Source: DASRDR01 sp035550795
GTDB taxonomy: Bacteria > Methylomirabilota > Methylomirabilia > Rokubacteriales > DASRDR01
Assembly (NCBI GenBank): GCA_035550795.1
Contig: DASZOL010000054.1
Coordinates: 1 to 64,000 of the forward strand
Direction of reading: 5' to 3'
DNA: 64,000 nucleotides
Under the pieces are notes generated by a model that saw only the letters and a list, made by a program, of their open reading frames with translations, made no database searches and was not told the origin of the DNA. Positions 51,054 through 59,858 of this stretch are shown here, in pieces (positions within the stretch are counted from its first letter, which is position 1; each line of letters begins with the position of its first letter). Made by a program: the position numbers and the translations under genes.

Positions 51054-51746
51054 CTACGCGTCGCGCTCGGACGCCACTCGCTCCGCATCCTCGCGGACGA
51101 GCAAGCCGATCAGCTCGCCCGCTGAGGTCGTCACGGGCGCGTTCGGAAGATCGCGCTTGACCATGAGCTCCGCCATCTTGGCGATGGCGATGTTCGGCCG
51201 GAAGGTGCTCGGCCCGGGGCGCATGGCGGCCTCGGCCGTGAGGTCTTCTTCCCGGCCGAGTTGCTCCGCGCGGAGCAACCCCAGGACGATGCGCTCCGTG
51301 TTGACCACGACGCACGCGTCCCACCCCGCCGCTCGAACGCGGTCCCGGATGTCCTGCAGGGATTCCCCGAGATGGCATGTCGGCACGTCCCGGCGCGCGA
51401 CCGTCGCCGCGGTCGGCCGGCCGGTGGCCTCGCCTTCGGTGGGAAGCCCGGCCGCCAACCAGTCCGCCTTCCCTGCCGTGTAGTCGTACACGACGCGGAA
51501 CCCGAGGCTCTCGAGCCGCCACGCGGCTCGTGGGCTAAGGTCTCAGGCGGAGTCCCAGCAGTAGAGGATGACCGGGCGCTCGGGATCCAGGCTGGCCCTG
51601 ACCCCGGCATCGATGCTCCGCAGCGGGAGGTGGATCGCGCCCGGAAGATGCTGCTCGTCGAACTCTTCCTTGGGCAGCACCTCAACGAGCTGCGCGCCCT
51701 CCGCTACGAGCCGCTGCACGTCCTCACGTCTGATCTGGGTCGGCAT
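51054..51746 (-). pseudogene. Rhodanese-CBS fusion protein interrupted by an in-frame UGA (candidate selenocysteine codon)
   Basis: Read through one TGA (51543-51545), the frame encodes about 230 residues. Residues 1-67 are a small rhodanese domain (LVEVLPKEEFDEQHLPGAIHLPL, PVILYCWDSA) with active-site-type Cys63. Residue 68 is UGA. Then DLSPRAAWRLESLGF and VYDYTAGKADWLAAGLP follow in the same frame, and the last 130 residues hold two CBS motifs (TCHLGESLQDIRDRVRAAGWDACVVVN, AELMVKRDLPNAPVTTSAGELIGLLV). Homologues commonly have Cys at this position, as far as I recall the family. A perfect 8-bp hairpin begins 12 bases after the UGA. Without readthrough there would be a 67-residue half rhodanese. 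The start is the ATG at 51746, preceded by GGGGAAGG. Confidence 0.72.
51512..51530 (-). other. Hairpin just downstream of the in-frame UGA (possible bacterial SECIS-like element)
   Basis: CGAGCCGC, a GTG loop, then GCGGCTCG: a perfect eight-base-pair stem with a three-base loop containing G-U. The loop starts 20 bases after the UGA, within the range where bacterial SECIS loops occur. It is also simply the codons for RAAWRL in a GC-rich gene, so chance is a strong alternative. Confidence 0.35.
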
Positions 51747-52035
51747 GCCCTTCCCCCCCCTCACGTCACCCGTATCCCTTCAGCGAACCGCCCCCTGCGC
51801 CCGCGCTCGGCCCTGGTCACCACATCCTCACCTCATGAGGGCTCCGAGCCCTCCCGATCCTGACGCCTCACCCTCAGGGAAAGTGCCATCAACCATCAAT
51901 CATCGACTGCGTAGCGCCGCGTAGCCCCGCGTGATGCAAGGGTCCGGAGTGGCTCCACACGGGATTCGAACCGGTGCGGGGCAGGCCCCGGTGGCGGGGC
52001 TTCGGTCGAGGGGGCGAGGAACCGACACCCCGGGC

Positions 52036-52860
52036 CTATCCCTTCAGCCCGCTCATCACGACCGCCTGCACCACCCACCGCTGGCAGAGGAGGAACACCA
52101 CCAGGATGGGCAGGATGCTCAGGACGGCCGCGGCGGTGACGAGGTTGTACTCGATGAAGTAGATGTTCGTAAAGCTGACGAGGCCCATGGTCACCACCTT
52201 CATCGTCGGGGAGTTGATGACGACGAGGGGCCAGAATAGCTCGTTCCAGGTCCACATGAACTTGACGATCAGGAGCGTGGCCAGGGCGGGTCTGACGGCC
52301 GGCAGGATCACCCGCCAGAAGATCCCGAGCTCGCCCGAGCCGTCGATCCGGGCGGCGTCGATGTAGTCGCTCGGCACCACCTCGATCGACTGCCGCATCA
52401 GGAAGACGCCGAAGACGCTCACGAGGTCGGGCGCGAGGATCCCGAGGTACGTGTCGAGCAGCCCCAGGCGGCTCACCCAGAGGTAGAGCGGCACCACGAC
52501 CGACTGGAACGGGACCATCAGGATGCCGACGATGGCGAAGAACAGGAGGTTCCTTCCCGGGAAGCGGAACTTGGCGAACCCGTAGCCCGCGAGCGACGAC
52601 ACGACCAGGCTCGACACGGCGGAGACCGAGGCGACCAGGGCGCTGTTGAGCAGGAACCGCCCGAAGGGCTGGCGGGCGAAGACCTCCCGGTAGTTGTCGA
52701 GGTTGCCCCACCGGTCCGGCAGGACCTGCAGGGGGACCCGCTGGATCTCGGGCACGGTCTTGAGCGACGTCACCGCCATCCAGAAGAACGGGAAGAAGAC
52801 GGTGATGGCGCCGGCGGCGACGAGCGCCGCCGTGAGCCAGCGCCAGCGATCGCGCCTCAA
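52036..52860 (-). CDS. Sugar ABC transporter permease (MalG/UgpE type)
   Basis: A 274-residue inner-membrane permease with six segments. The start is the TTG at 52860, overlapping the upstream stop (TTGA), giving MRRDRWRWLTAALVAAG. Family blocks are PLQVLPDRWGNLDNYREVF, NSALVASVSAVSSLVVSSLAGYGFAKFRF and the EAA loop YIDAARIDGSGELGIFWRVILPAVRPAL. It pairs with the preceding permease and the extracellular binding protein. No ATPase gene of the CUT1 type is adjacent; a shared MsmX-like ATPase elsewhere is expected. Confidence 0.92.
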   Translation of the reverse strand: MRRDRWRWLTAALVAAGAITVFFPFFWMAVTSLKTVPEIQRVPLQVLPDRWGNLDNYREVFARQPFGRFLLNSALVASVSAVSSLVVSSLAGYGFAKFRFPGRNLLFFAIVGILMVPFQSVVVPLYLWVSRLGLLDTYLGILAPDLVSVFGVFLMRQSIEVVPSDYIDAARIDGSGELGIFWRVILPAVRPALATLLIVKFMWTWNELFWPLVVINSPTMKVVTMGLVSFTNIYFIEYNLVTAAAVLSILPILVVFLLCQRWVVQAVVMSGLKG

Positions 52861-53765
52861 TGCTCGACCTCCCGCCGGAAGAGCCGCCACTGGACCAGCG
52901 TGACCACCAGGAGGCACGCGAAGACGAAGACGGCCATGACCGAGGCGTCCCCGAGCCGGAAGTACTTGAAGGCCGTGTCGTAGAGCAGCATGATCACGGT
53001 CTGGCTCGCCCCCGCCGGACCGCCCTGGGTGGTCGCGTACACCTGGTCGAAGACCTTGAAGTTGAAGATCAGCTCCAGGATCGAGACCATGACGAGCTGC
53101 GGGTTCAGCAGCGGGAGCGTCACCGACCAGAAGCTCCGCCAGGGGCCGGCGCCGTCGATGGCGGCCGCCTCGTAGTACTCCCCCGGGATCGCTTGCAGCG
53201 CCGCCAGGAAGATCATGGTGTCGAAGCCGAGGCGGACCCACACGTTGACCAGCGCCAGGGACGGCAGCACCTGGTCCAGGCCCGAGAGCCACTTGCGCGG
53301 CCCGATGCCGACCAGCCCCAGCAGGTGGTTCAGGAAGCCGTACACCGGCTCGTAGAGCCACTGCCAGACCAGCGCCGCCGCGACCAGCGAGACCGCGAAC
53401 GGCAGGAAGTACAGGACGGCCCACACGCTGCGCCAGCGGACCCGGACGAACCGGTTGAGGCCTAGCGCCACGGCGAGGGCCAGGACGACCGTGGCGGGGG
53501 CCGAGAGGAGGAGCAGGGTCACGGTGTTGCGGACGGCCTGCCAGAAGGTGGGATCGGTCAGCACCCGCTCGTAGAGGCGCACGCCGACGAACTGGCTCGC
53601 CCCGCCCGGGCGCGTCCGGTAGAACGAGCCCAGGACGGATTCCCCGAGGGGGACGAGGAATACCGCGGAGAAGTAGACCAGGGCGGGCAGGACGAAGAGG
53701 AGTCCCGCCCGCCGCTGGCGGTCCATGTAGGTCCGGGGAAAGACGAGCCGGAGGACGCGGCTCAC
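52857..53765 (-). CDS. Sugar ABC transporter permease (MalF/UgpA type)
   Basis: A 302-residue permease. LLFVLPALVYFSAVFLVPLGESVLGSFYRT is the N-terminal segment, WRSVWAVLYFLPFAVSLVAAALVWQWLYEPVYGFLNHLLG follows, and the EAA loop is YYEAAAIDGAGPWRSFWSVTLPLLNPQLVMV. CUT1-family importer for oligosaccharides or glycerol-phosphate-like substrates. It lies 30 bases after the binding-protein gene and overlaps the second permease. Confidence 0.92.
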   Translation of the reverse strand: MSRVLRLVFPRTYMDRQRRAGLLFVLPALVYFSAVFLVPLGESVLGSFYRTRPGGASQFVGVRLYERVLTDPTFWQAVRNTVTLLLLSAPATVVLALAVALGLNRFVRVRWRSVWAVLYFLPFAVSLVAAALVWQWLYEPVYGFLNHLLGLVGIGPRKWLSGLDQVLPSLALVNVWVRLGFDTMIFLAALQAIPGEYYEAAAIDGAGPWRSFWSVTLPLLNPQLVMVSILELIFNFKVFDQVYATTQGGPAGASQTVIMLLYDTAFKYFRLGDASVMAVFVFACLLVVTLVQWRLFRREVEH

Positions 53766-53795
53766 GATCCGGCCCGTCCGCCCGGGCCCGGCCGG

Positions 53796-55052
53796 CTAGT
53801 CCTTCAGGATGCGGTCCATCTTCGCCGCGGCCTCGTCGAGGAGCGGCTTCGGCTGCCCCTTCCCGTAGAGCACGCCGACCACGGCCTCGCCGAAGGCGGT
53901 GGCGAGCTCGTTCGACTTCGGGTGGAAGTACGTCGGGGGCACCGGCTGGGCCAGCATGTCCTTGGTCGACTGGTAGTCGGGCCGGCCCTTCGCGTACGCC
54001 GAGTCGAGGTTCGCGTTGAACACCGGCATGAAGCCGCCCTGCTGGTGCTGGTCGAGGTCATCCTTGGCGTTCGAGATGAAGCGGATGAACTCCCAGGCCA
54101 CCTGCTTGTTCGGGCTGTTCTTGTAGACCAGGTTGGTCCACGGGAAGAGCGCGCCCGCGCCGGGGCAGGCCTTGGCGCACGGGAGCGCCGCCACCTTGAA
54201 CTTCACGTCCGGCGCGTTCTTCTGCACCCAGCCGAAGAACCAGGACTCCCGGAAGATCACGGCCGCTCGCTTCTGGCCGAACGCATCCTCCGGGTTGCCC
54301 AAGGCGAGGCTGGCCACCTTGTCCTTGAGCACCAGGTCGCCGAAGAACTGGAGGGCGGCCACCATCTCGGGGCTGTTGGCGTAGCCGGTCGCCTTCTCCA
54401 GGTCAGGCGAGAGCATCCGGGCGCCGTAGGCGTGGGCGAAGGGCAGGAACTTGTCGGTGATGCCCACCGGGTGGCCCTTGTGCCGGATCGCGAACCCGAC
54501 CTGGGTGTCGCCCGACGTCAGCTTCTTCATGGCGGCCAGCCACGCGTCCAGGGTCTTGGGCGGCTTGTCGGGGTCCAGCCCGGCCTTCTTGAACAGGTCG
54601 ACGTTCATGTACATCTGCTGGAAGTTCCCGTGCTCGAGCGGCGTCCCGTACCGGACGTCCTTCCACTTGCCGATCGGCACCATGTACTTCGGGATCGATT
54701 CGTCCCAGATCTTCGCCAGGTCCTGGGGCATCGGGTCGCAAAAGTCGTACTGCCCGCACCACTGGTGGGTCATCCCGTTGAAGAAGTCCGGTGCTCCGCT
54801 CTTGCCCATGAGCGCCGCGAGGTACTTGGCCTCGTAGCCCTGGTACGGGATGGTGACCACCTCGATCTCGTAGCCCGTCTTCTTCGCGAACTCCTTCCCC
54901 TTCTCCGTGTACCACTTGTTGAAATCGGGCTGCTGGTCCCAGTGCGTCCAGTAGACCAGCTTCTTTGTCTGCGCGGGTGCGGACGGGACGGCCACCACCA
55001 CCGCGCCGACCGCGACCGCCATCGCCAGGCTCAGCCACATGCCGCGTCGCAT
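53796..55052 (-). CDS. Sugar ABC transporter extracellular substrate-binding protein
   Basis: A 418-residue periplasmic binding protein. The ATG at 55052 follows AAAGGAGC and gives a standard signal peptide (MRRGMWLSLAMAVAVGAVVVAVPSAPA) ahead of TKKLVYWTHWDQQPDFNKWYTEKGKEF, a typical start of family 1 solute-binding proteins. An upstream ATG at 55085 is in frame but less well placed. Later segments include PFAHAYGARMLSPDLEKATGY and WTNLVYKNSPNKQVAWEFIRFIS. The ligand is a sugar by family; more cannot be said. Confidence 0.92.
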   Translation of the reverse strand: MRRGMWLSLAMAVAVGAVVVAVPSAPAQTKKLVYWTHWDQQPDFNKWYTEKGKEFAKKTGYEIEVVTIPYQGYEAKYLAALMGKSGAPDFFNGMTHQWCGQYDFCDPMPQDLAKIWDESIPKYMVPIGKWKDVRYGTPLEHGNFQQMYMNVDLFKKAGLDPDKPPKTLDAWLAAMKKLTSGDTQVGFAIRHKGHPVGITDKFLPFAHAYGARMLSPDLEKATGYANSPEMVAALQFFGDLVLKDKVASLALGNPEDAFGQKRAAVIFRESWFFGWVQKNAPDVKFKVAALPCAKACPGAGALFPWTNLVYKNSPNKQVAWEFIRFISNAKDDLDQHQQGGFMPVFNANLDSAYAKGRPDYQSTKDMLAQPVPPTYFHPKSNELATAFGEAVVGVLYGKGQPKPLLDEAAAKMDRILKD

Positions 55053-55143
55053 GCTGCGCTCCTTTCGCCTCGAGGGTTTCGTCACCGGGAATGAGCCGGG
55101 TCTCTAGTCTCGCACACACTTCAGCACTGGCGGGGCCCCCATG

Positions 55144-56472
55144 TCAGCGCGGCGCGGGTGCGACGCCTCGCGTCACGGCGAGATAGACCGCCGCCGCGAC
55201 CCCGAGGCTCGGCAGGGATGCCCCGATCGTCGGCAGCCCGGTCAGCCCGAGCGGCTCGAGCCGGCCCGCGATCCAGAGATAGGTGCCGACGCCCAGCGCC
55301 CAGGCGAGCACGCCTTGCCAGCGGACGCCGGACACGACCCCGTCTGCCCCGGTGGCGCCGAGGAGCGCCGCCGGCGCGTAGTGGCCTCGGCGCACCACGA
55401 AGTAGTCGGCGGCGAGCACGCCGAAGAGCGGCACGAACACGGCGCCGATCAGAAGGAGGAAGCCCTCGTACCGGGTCACGTCGAAGACGAGCGCGAGGAG
55501 GATCGACACCGCCCCGAGCCCCCCGACCAGAGTCCGGACGGAGGCCCGCGGGAAGGCGTTCTGGAGGGAGACGGCGCACGAGTAGAGATCGGCCCAGGCC
55601 TCGTCGGTCTCGGCGGCGAGGAGCACCAGGAGAATGAGCGGCCCGGCCAGCAGTGCGATGGCCTCGACGAACGCTCTTGGATCATAGCTCGTCCGCATCG
55701 ACAGGAGAATCAAGGCGCCAAGGGTGTAGAACCAGACGTTGGCGACGAGGTACCCGAGCGTCGTCCCCCAGAAGGCCGGGGCCGGCCGCCGGGCGAAGCG
55801 GCTGTAGTCCGAGACAAGCGGCAGCCACGAGATCGGCATGGCGATCACGATGTCCACGCCGGTCCAGAACGAGAGACCGCCGGCCGCGGGCGCGGACCAC
55901 AGCGCCCCGACGTCCGCGCGGTCGAAGAGGCGCCAGGTCAGCCACCCGGTCGTCACGAGCACCGCCCACAGCGCGAACTTCGAGAGCCACTCCCGCACGA
56001 CGGCGACCGGCGCCGAGAGCCCGAGGGCGATCACGGCGAGCCCGAACGCCACGACCCAGAGCCACGCGGCGTCCAGGCCGGTGAGGGTCCGGACGACGGC
56101 GTTCGCCGCGTGCCCCATGATGACGAGCTCGAACACGGTCCAGCCCAGGAGCTGGACGACGTTGACCGCGGTGGCGGCGTACGAGCCCCCGCGCCCGAGC
56201 GCCGGCCGCAGGCAGACCATCGTGGGCAGCCCGGTCTGGCTGCCCACGATCCCGGTCAGCCCCAGGAGCGTCACGCCGATCACGCTCCCCACCGCGATGG
56301 CGCCGAGCGCCTGGGGAAGCGAGAGGGCCGGCACCAGGAAGCTCCCCGCCAGGAGGACCAGCAGCCCGATCCCCAGGTCCCCCCACAGCACGGCGAACCC
56401 CCAGCCCCCGAGCCGACGCCCTTCGGGAGCAACCGGCTCGAGCTTCTGCCTCATCACGACCTCGGTGGCCAT
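55144..56472 (-). CDS. cytX: NCS1-family permease under TPP riboswitch control (CytX-like)
   Basis: A 442-residue transporter with about twelve membrane segments. NCS1 blocks are WGDLGIGLLVLLAGSFLVPALSLPQALGAI, GSQTGLPTMVCLRPALGRGGSY, VNVVQLLGWTVFELVIMG and WLPLVSDYSRFARRP. Starts at the ATG at 56472 with GGGGAGGGG upstream. A thiamine-pyrophosphate riboswitch lies 68 bases before the start, so the substrate is probably hydroxymethylpyrimidine or another thiamine precursor, which is the CytX role. No other thiamine gene is adjacent. Confidence 0.9.
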   Translation of the reverse strand: MATEVVMRQKLEPVAPEGRRLGGWGFAVLWGDLGIGLLVLLAGSFLVPALSLPQALGAIAVGSVIGVTLLGLTGIVGSQTGLPTMVCLRPALGRGGSYAATAVNVVQLLGWTVFELVIMGHAANAVVRTLTGLDAAWLWVVAFGLAVIALGLSAPVAVVREWLSKFALWAVLVTTGWLTWRLFDRADVGALWSAPAAGGLSFWTGVDIVIAMPISWLPLVSDYSRFARRPAPAFWGTTLGYLVANVWFYTLGALILLSMRTSYDPRAFVEAIALLAGPLILLVLLAAETDEAWADLYSCAVSLQNAFPRASVRTLVGGLGAVSILLALVFDVTRYEGFLLLIGAVFVPLFGVLAADYFVVRRGHYAPAALLGATGADGVVSGVRWQGVLAWALGVGTYLWIAGRLEPLGLTGLPTIGASLPSLGVAAAVYLAVTRGVAPAPR

Positions 56473-56539
56473 GGCAACCCCTCCCCGCGACGGGCCCCGA
56501 GACGACGGAGGGCGCCGGGAGTCCCCAGCGCCCTCGTGT

Positions 56540-56645
56540 CGTCTCGCTTGTCCCTACGCTGGCATTACCCAGATCAGGTTCCGGCGGTCGGCGGCGTTCT
56601 GGCCGCCCTCTCAGCTCGGCGTCCTCCGAGCTCCCGCGGTCGCGT
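56540..56645 (-). promoter_or_regulatory. Thiamine-pyrophosphate riboswitch (thi box)
   Basis: On the minus strand the element contains the conserved CTGAGAGG junction after an AGCTCGG/CCGAGCT stem, a GC-rich variable hairpin, then CCTGATCTGGGTAATGCCAG followed by CGTAGGGA, the hallmark pyrophosphate- and pyrimidine-binding halves. Its 3' end lies close enough to the CytX start to sequester the ribosome site or form a terminator when TPP is bound. Such aptamers repress thiamine transport genes in TPP-rich cells. Confidence 0.95.
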
Positions 56646-56697
56646 CACCTCTCGGCTATGCCGTCACATGTCCGTCCCCAACGTACCTGATGCCACT

Positions 56698-57414
56698 CTA
56701 CCGCAACGGGGACCCGGGCGGCGGCCCCGCGGGGACCCGCAGGCCCTTCCGGAGCTCCTTGTCGCCGCGCTCGCGCACGTCCTCCCCCCGGACGATGTAG
56801 ATCACGTCCTCGGCGATGTTGGTCGCGTGATCGGCGATCCGCTCGAGGTTCCGGGAGATCAGGATCAGCGCCAGGGCGCGGGGAATCGTCGCGGTGTCGG
56901 CCATCATGTAGACGAGGAGTTCCCGGAACACCTGGTCCCGCAGGCTGTCGACCGCGTCGTCCTCCTCGATCACGGCGCGGGCTAGGTCCGGGTCGCGGCG
57001 CACGAACGCGTCGAGGCTCTTCCGCACCATCTCCTGGGCCAGTGCGGCCATGCGGGGGATGTCGATCAGCGGCTTGACCTGGGGCTCCTGGATCAGCGAC
57101 CGCGCGCGCAGCGCGATGCTCACGGCCTGGTCGGCCATGCGCTCGAGATCGCTGTTGATCTTGATGCTGGCCACGAGGAACCGGAGATCCGAGGCCATCG
57201 GCTGCTGGAGCGCAAGGCGGGTGAAGCAGCGATCGTCCACCTCGATGCAGAGGAGGTCCATCGCCTCCTCGTGGGCCAGGACCGCCTGAACGAGTCCCTC
57301 GTCGCGCTCCACCAGCGCCCGCACGCTCTTGTGGATCATGGCCTCGGCGAGGCTTCCCATCGCCAGGAGACGCTCCCGGATTGTCTGAAGCTCGACTTCG
57401 AAGTGTCGCTCCAT
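56698..57414 (-). CDS. phoU: Phosphate-signalling protein PhoU
   Basis: A 238-residue all-helical regulator from the ATG at 57414 (MERHFEVELQTIRERLLAMG). The two PhoU repeats are visible, with LRFLVASIKINSDLERMADQAVSIA and ALALILISRNLERIADHATNIAEDVIYIV as the metal-binding EDxxD-type motifs. It links the Pst transporter to PhoR. The gene is last in the pstSCAB-phoU order, 14 bases after pstB. Confidence 0.95.
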   Translation of the reverse strand: MERHFEVELQTIRERLLAMGSLAEAMIHKSVRALVERDEGLVQAVLAHEEAMDLLCIEVDDRCFTRLALQQPMASDLRFLVASIKINSDLERMADQAVSIALRARSLIQEPQVKPLIDIPRMAALAQEMVRKSLDAFVRRDPDLARAVIEEDDAVDSLRDQVFRELLVYMMADTATIPRALALILISRNLERIADHATNIAEDVIYIVRGEDVRERGDKELRKGLRVPAGPPPGSPLR

Positions 57415-57428
57415 CGTCGCCTCCGAGA

Positions 57429-58247
<819 letters not shown>

Positions 58248-58256
58248 GATCGTCTC

Positions 58257-59858
58257 CTAGACGGCGGCCGTAGCGTACTTCCGGCGCAGCCGATTGCGCA
58301 TGCCGATCGCAAAGAGGTTCAACAGCACGACGATGGTGAGCAGGAGCAGTGTCGTGGCGAACACCATGGGGCGCGCGGCGTCAACGTTGGGTGACTGGAA
58401 GCCCACGTCGTAGATGTGGAACCCGAGGTGCATGAACTTCCGGTCGAGGTGGACGAACGGCCAGAAGCCGTCCACCGGCAGGGCCGGCGCGAACTTCACG
58501 ACGCCGGTGATCATCAGCGGCGCGACCTCGCCGGCGGCGCGCGCCATCGCCAGGATGAGGCCGGTCAGGATCGACGGCAGGACGGCGGGCAATACCACGC
58601 GCAGCGTGGTCTCGAGCTTCGTCGCGCTCAGCGCCAGCGAAGCCTCGCGCGTGCCGCCCGGGACCGCCGCCAGACCCTCCTCGGTCGCGACGATGACGAC
58701 GGGGACGGTCAGGAGGGCGAGCGTCAGGGACGCCCAGAGAATGCCGCCGGTCCCGAAGGTCGGCGTGGGGAGCGCCTCCGGGTAGAACAGCCGGTCGATG
58801 GACCCTCCGACCAGGTAGATGAAGAAGCCGACCCCGAAGACGCCGAACACGATGGACGGCACTCCGGCCAGGTTGTTGACGGCGATGCGCACCGCGCTCA
58901 CGAAGGGGCCTTGCCTGGCGTACTCACGCAGGTAGAAGGCCGCCAGCACCCCGAGCGGCGTCACCAGCACGCTCATGATCATCACCATCATGACGGTGCC
59001 GAAGATGGCCGGGAAGACGCCACCCTCCGTGTTCGCCTCGCGGGGATCGTCGGCGACAAATGCCCAGGCCTTCGCCGCGTAGTGCGCCACCTTGGCGCCT
59101 GTCCGCATCGCGTTCGGGAAGTAGACGTCGACGACCTGGGCGAGAGGAAGCGCCTTCTCCTTGGCGTCATCCGCCGCGACCACCATCACCTCGGTCTGCC
59201 GCGTGCGCAGCCCGGTCAGCCGCGCTTCCTGCGCCCGGTAGCGGTCCTGCAGCGTGGCGAGCTCGCGCTGGAGCGCCACCACCTCCGGCCCGGACGTGAC
59301 GCCCCGGAGCTCCAGGCCACGGAGCTTCAGCCGGATCTGTTCCTGGGCATGGTTGATCCGCCCGATGTCCCCCTTCTCGATGCCCCGGAGCTCCCCCCGG
59401 ACCCGTCGGGCGTCCGGCAGGCGCTTGGCGACCTCCGCCCAGCCCGCCTCGGGCCCGGAGGCGACGACCCGATCACCACGCCGTACCTCCTTGATCGTCC
59501 CGATCAGCGTGCCCCACTCGGTCCGCTCGATCACCGCCGCGTCGGCCGGGTGCTGACGCTTGACGATCTGGCTCTCGTCGATCCACTGGAAGTCAGCGCC
59601 GTAGAGGTCGCGGTTGGCCACCTGGAGCTTGATCCGGTACTGGCCCAACTTGCCGGGGACGGGCTCGCGGTCGGCGAGCTGCCCGGTCATGACCTTCCCA
59701 TCGCGGAGGGTCAGGCGCAGGACGTCCTTGGGCCAGAAGAACCCGAGCCCGTTGTAGAGGATCAGGCCGATCAGCCCGGCCACCAGCAACAGCGCCAGCG
59801 CCAGCGCCCCGCCGGTGAGCCAGATGAAGGGCTCGCCGCTCCGCCAGAGCTTCCTCAT
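58257..59858 (-). CDS. pstA: Phosphate ABC transporter permease PstA with inserted periplasmic region
   Basis: A 533-residue permease, about twice the ordinary PstA length. TM1 (FIWLTGGALALALLLVAGLIGLILYN) is followed by some 220 residues outside the membrane, including a beta-rich part (LTLRDGKVMTGQLADREP, IKLQVANRDLYGADFQWIDESQ) and a coiled coil (EVVALQRELATLQDRYRAQEARL). The usual permease core comes next: VLVTPLGVLAAFYLREYARQGP, NNLAGVPSIVFGVFG and LALSATKLETTLRVVLPAVLPSILTGLILAMARAAGEVAP. The ATG at 59858 overlaps the pstC stop. Such long forms are known from Proteobacteria. Confidence 0.93.
   Translation of the reverse strand: MRKLWRSGEPFIWLTGGALALALLLVAGLIGLILYNGLGFFWPKDVLRLTLRDGKVMTGQLADREPVPGKLGQYRIKLQVANRDLYGADFQWIDESQIVKRQHPADAAVIERTEWGTLIGTIKEVRRGDRVVASGPEAGWAEVAKRLPDARRVRGELRGIEKGDIGRINHAQEQIRLKLRGLELRGVTSGPEVVALQRELATLQDRYRAQEARLTGLRTRQTEVMVVAADDAKEKALPLAQVVDVYFPNAMRTGAKVAHYAAKAWAFVADDPREANTEGGVFPAIFGTVMMVMIMSVLVTPLGVLAAFYLREYARQGPFVSAVRIAVNNLAGVPSIVFGVFGVGFFIYLVGGSIDRLFYPEALPTPTFGTGGILWASLTLALLTVPVVIVATEEGLAAVPGGTREASLALSATKLETTLRVVLPAVLPSILTGLILAMARAAGEVAPLMITGVVKFAPALPVDGFWPFVHLDRKFMHLGFHIYDVGFQSPNVDAARPMVFATTLLLLTIVVLLNLFAIGMRNRLRRKYATAAV

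Noticed and set aside
51948..51980. tRNA-like 3' end on the minus strand (T-loop-like GGTTCGAATCC and an acceptor-like end)
   Set aside because: The T-stem has a mismatch and no matching 5' acceptor strand, D-arm or clean anticodon arm was found upstream. It may be a remnant of a tRNA used as an integration site, but the support is too weak to call it.
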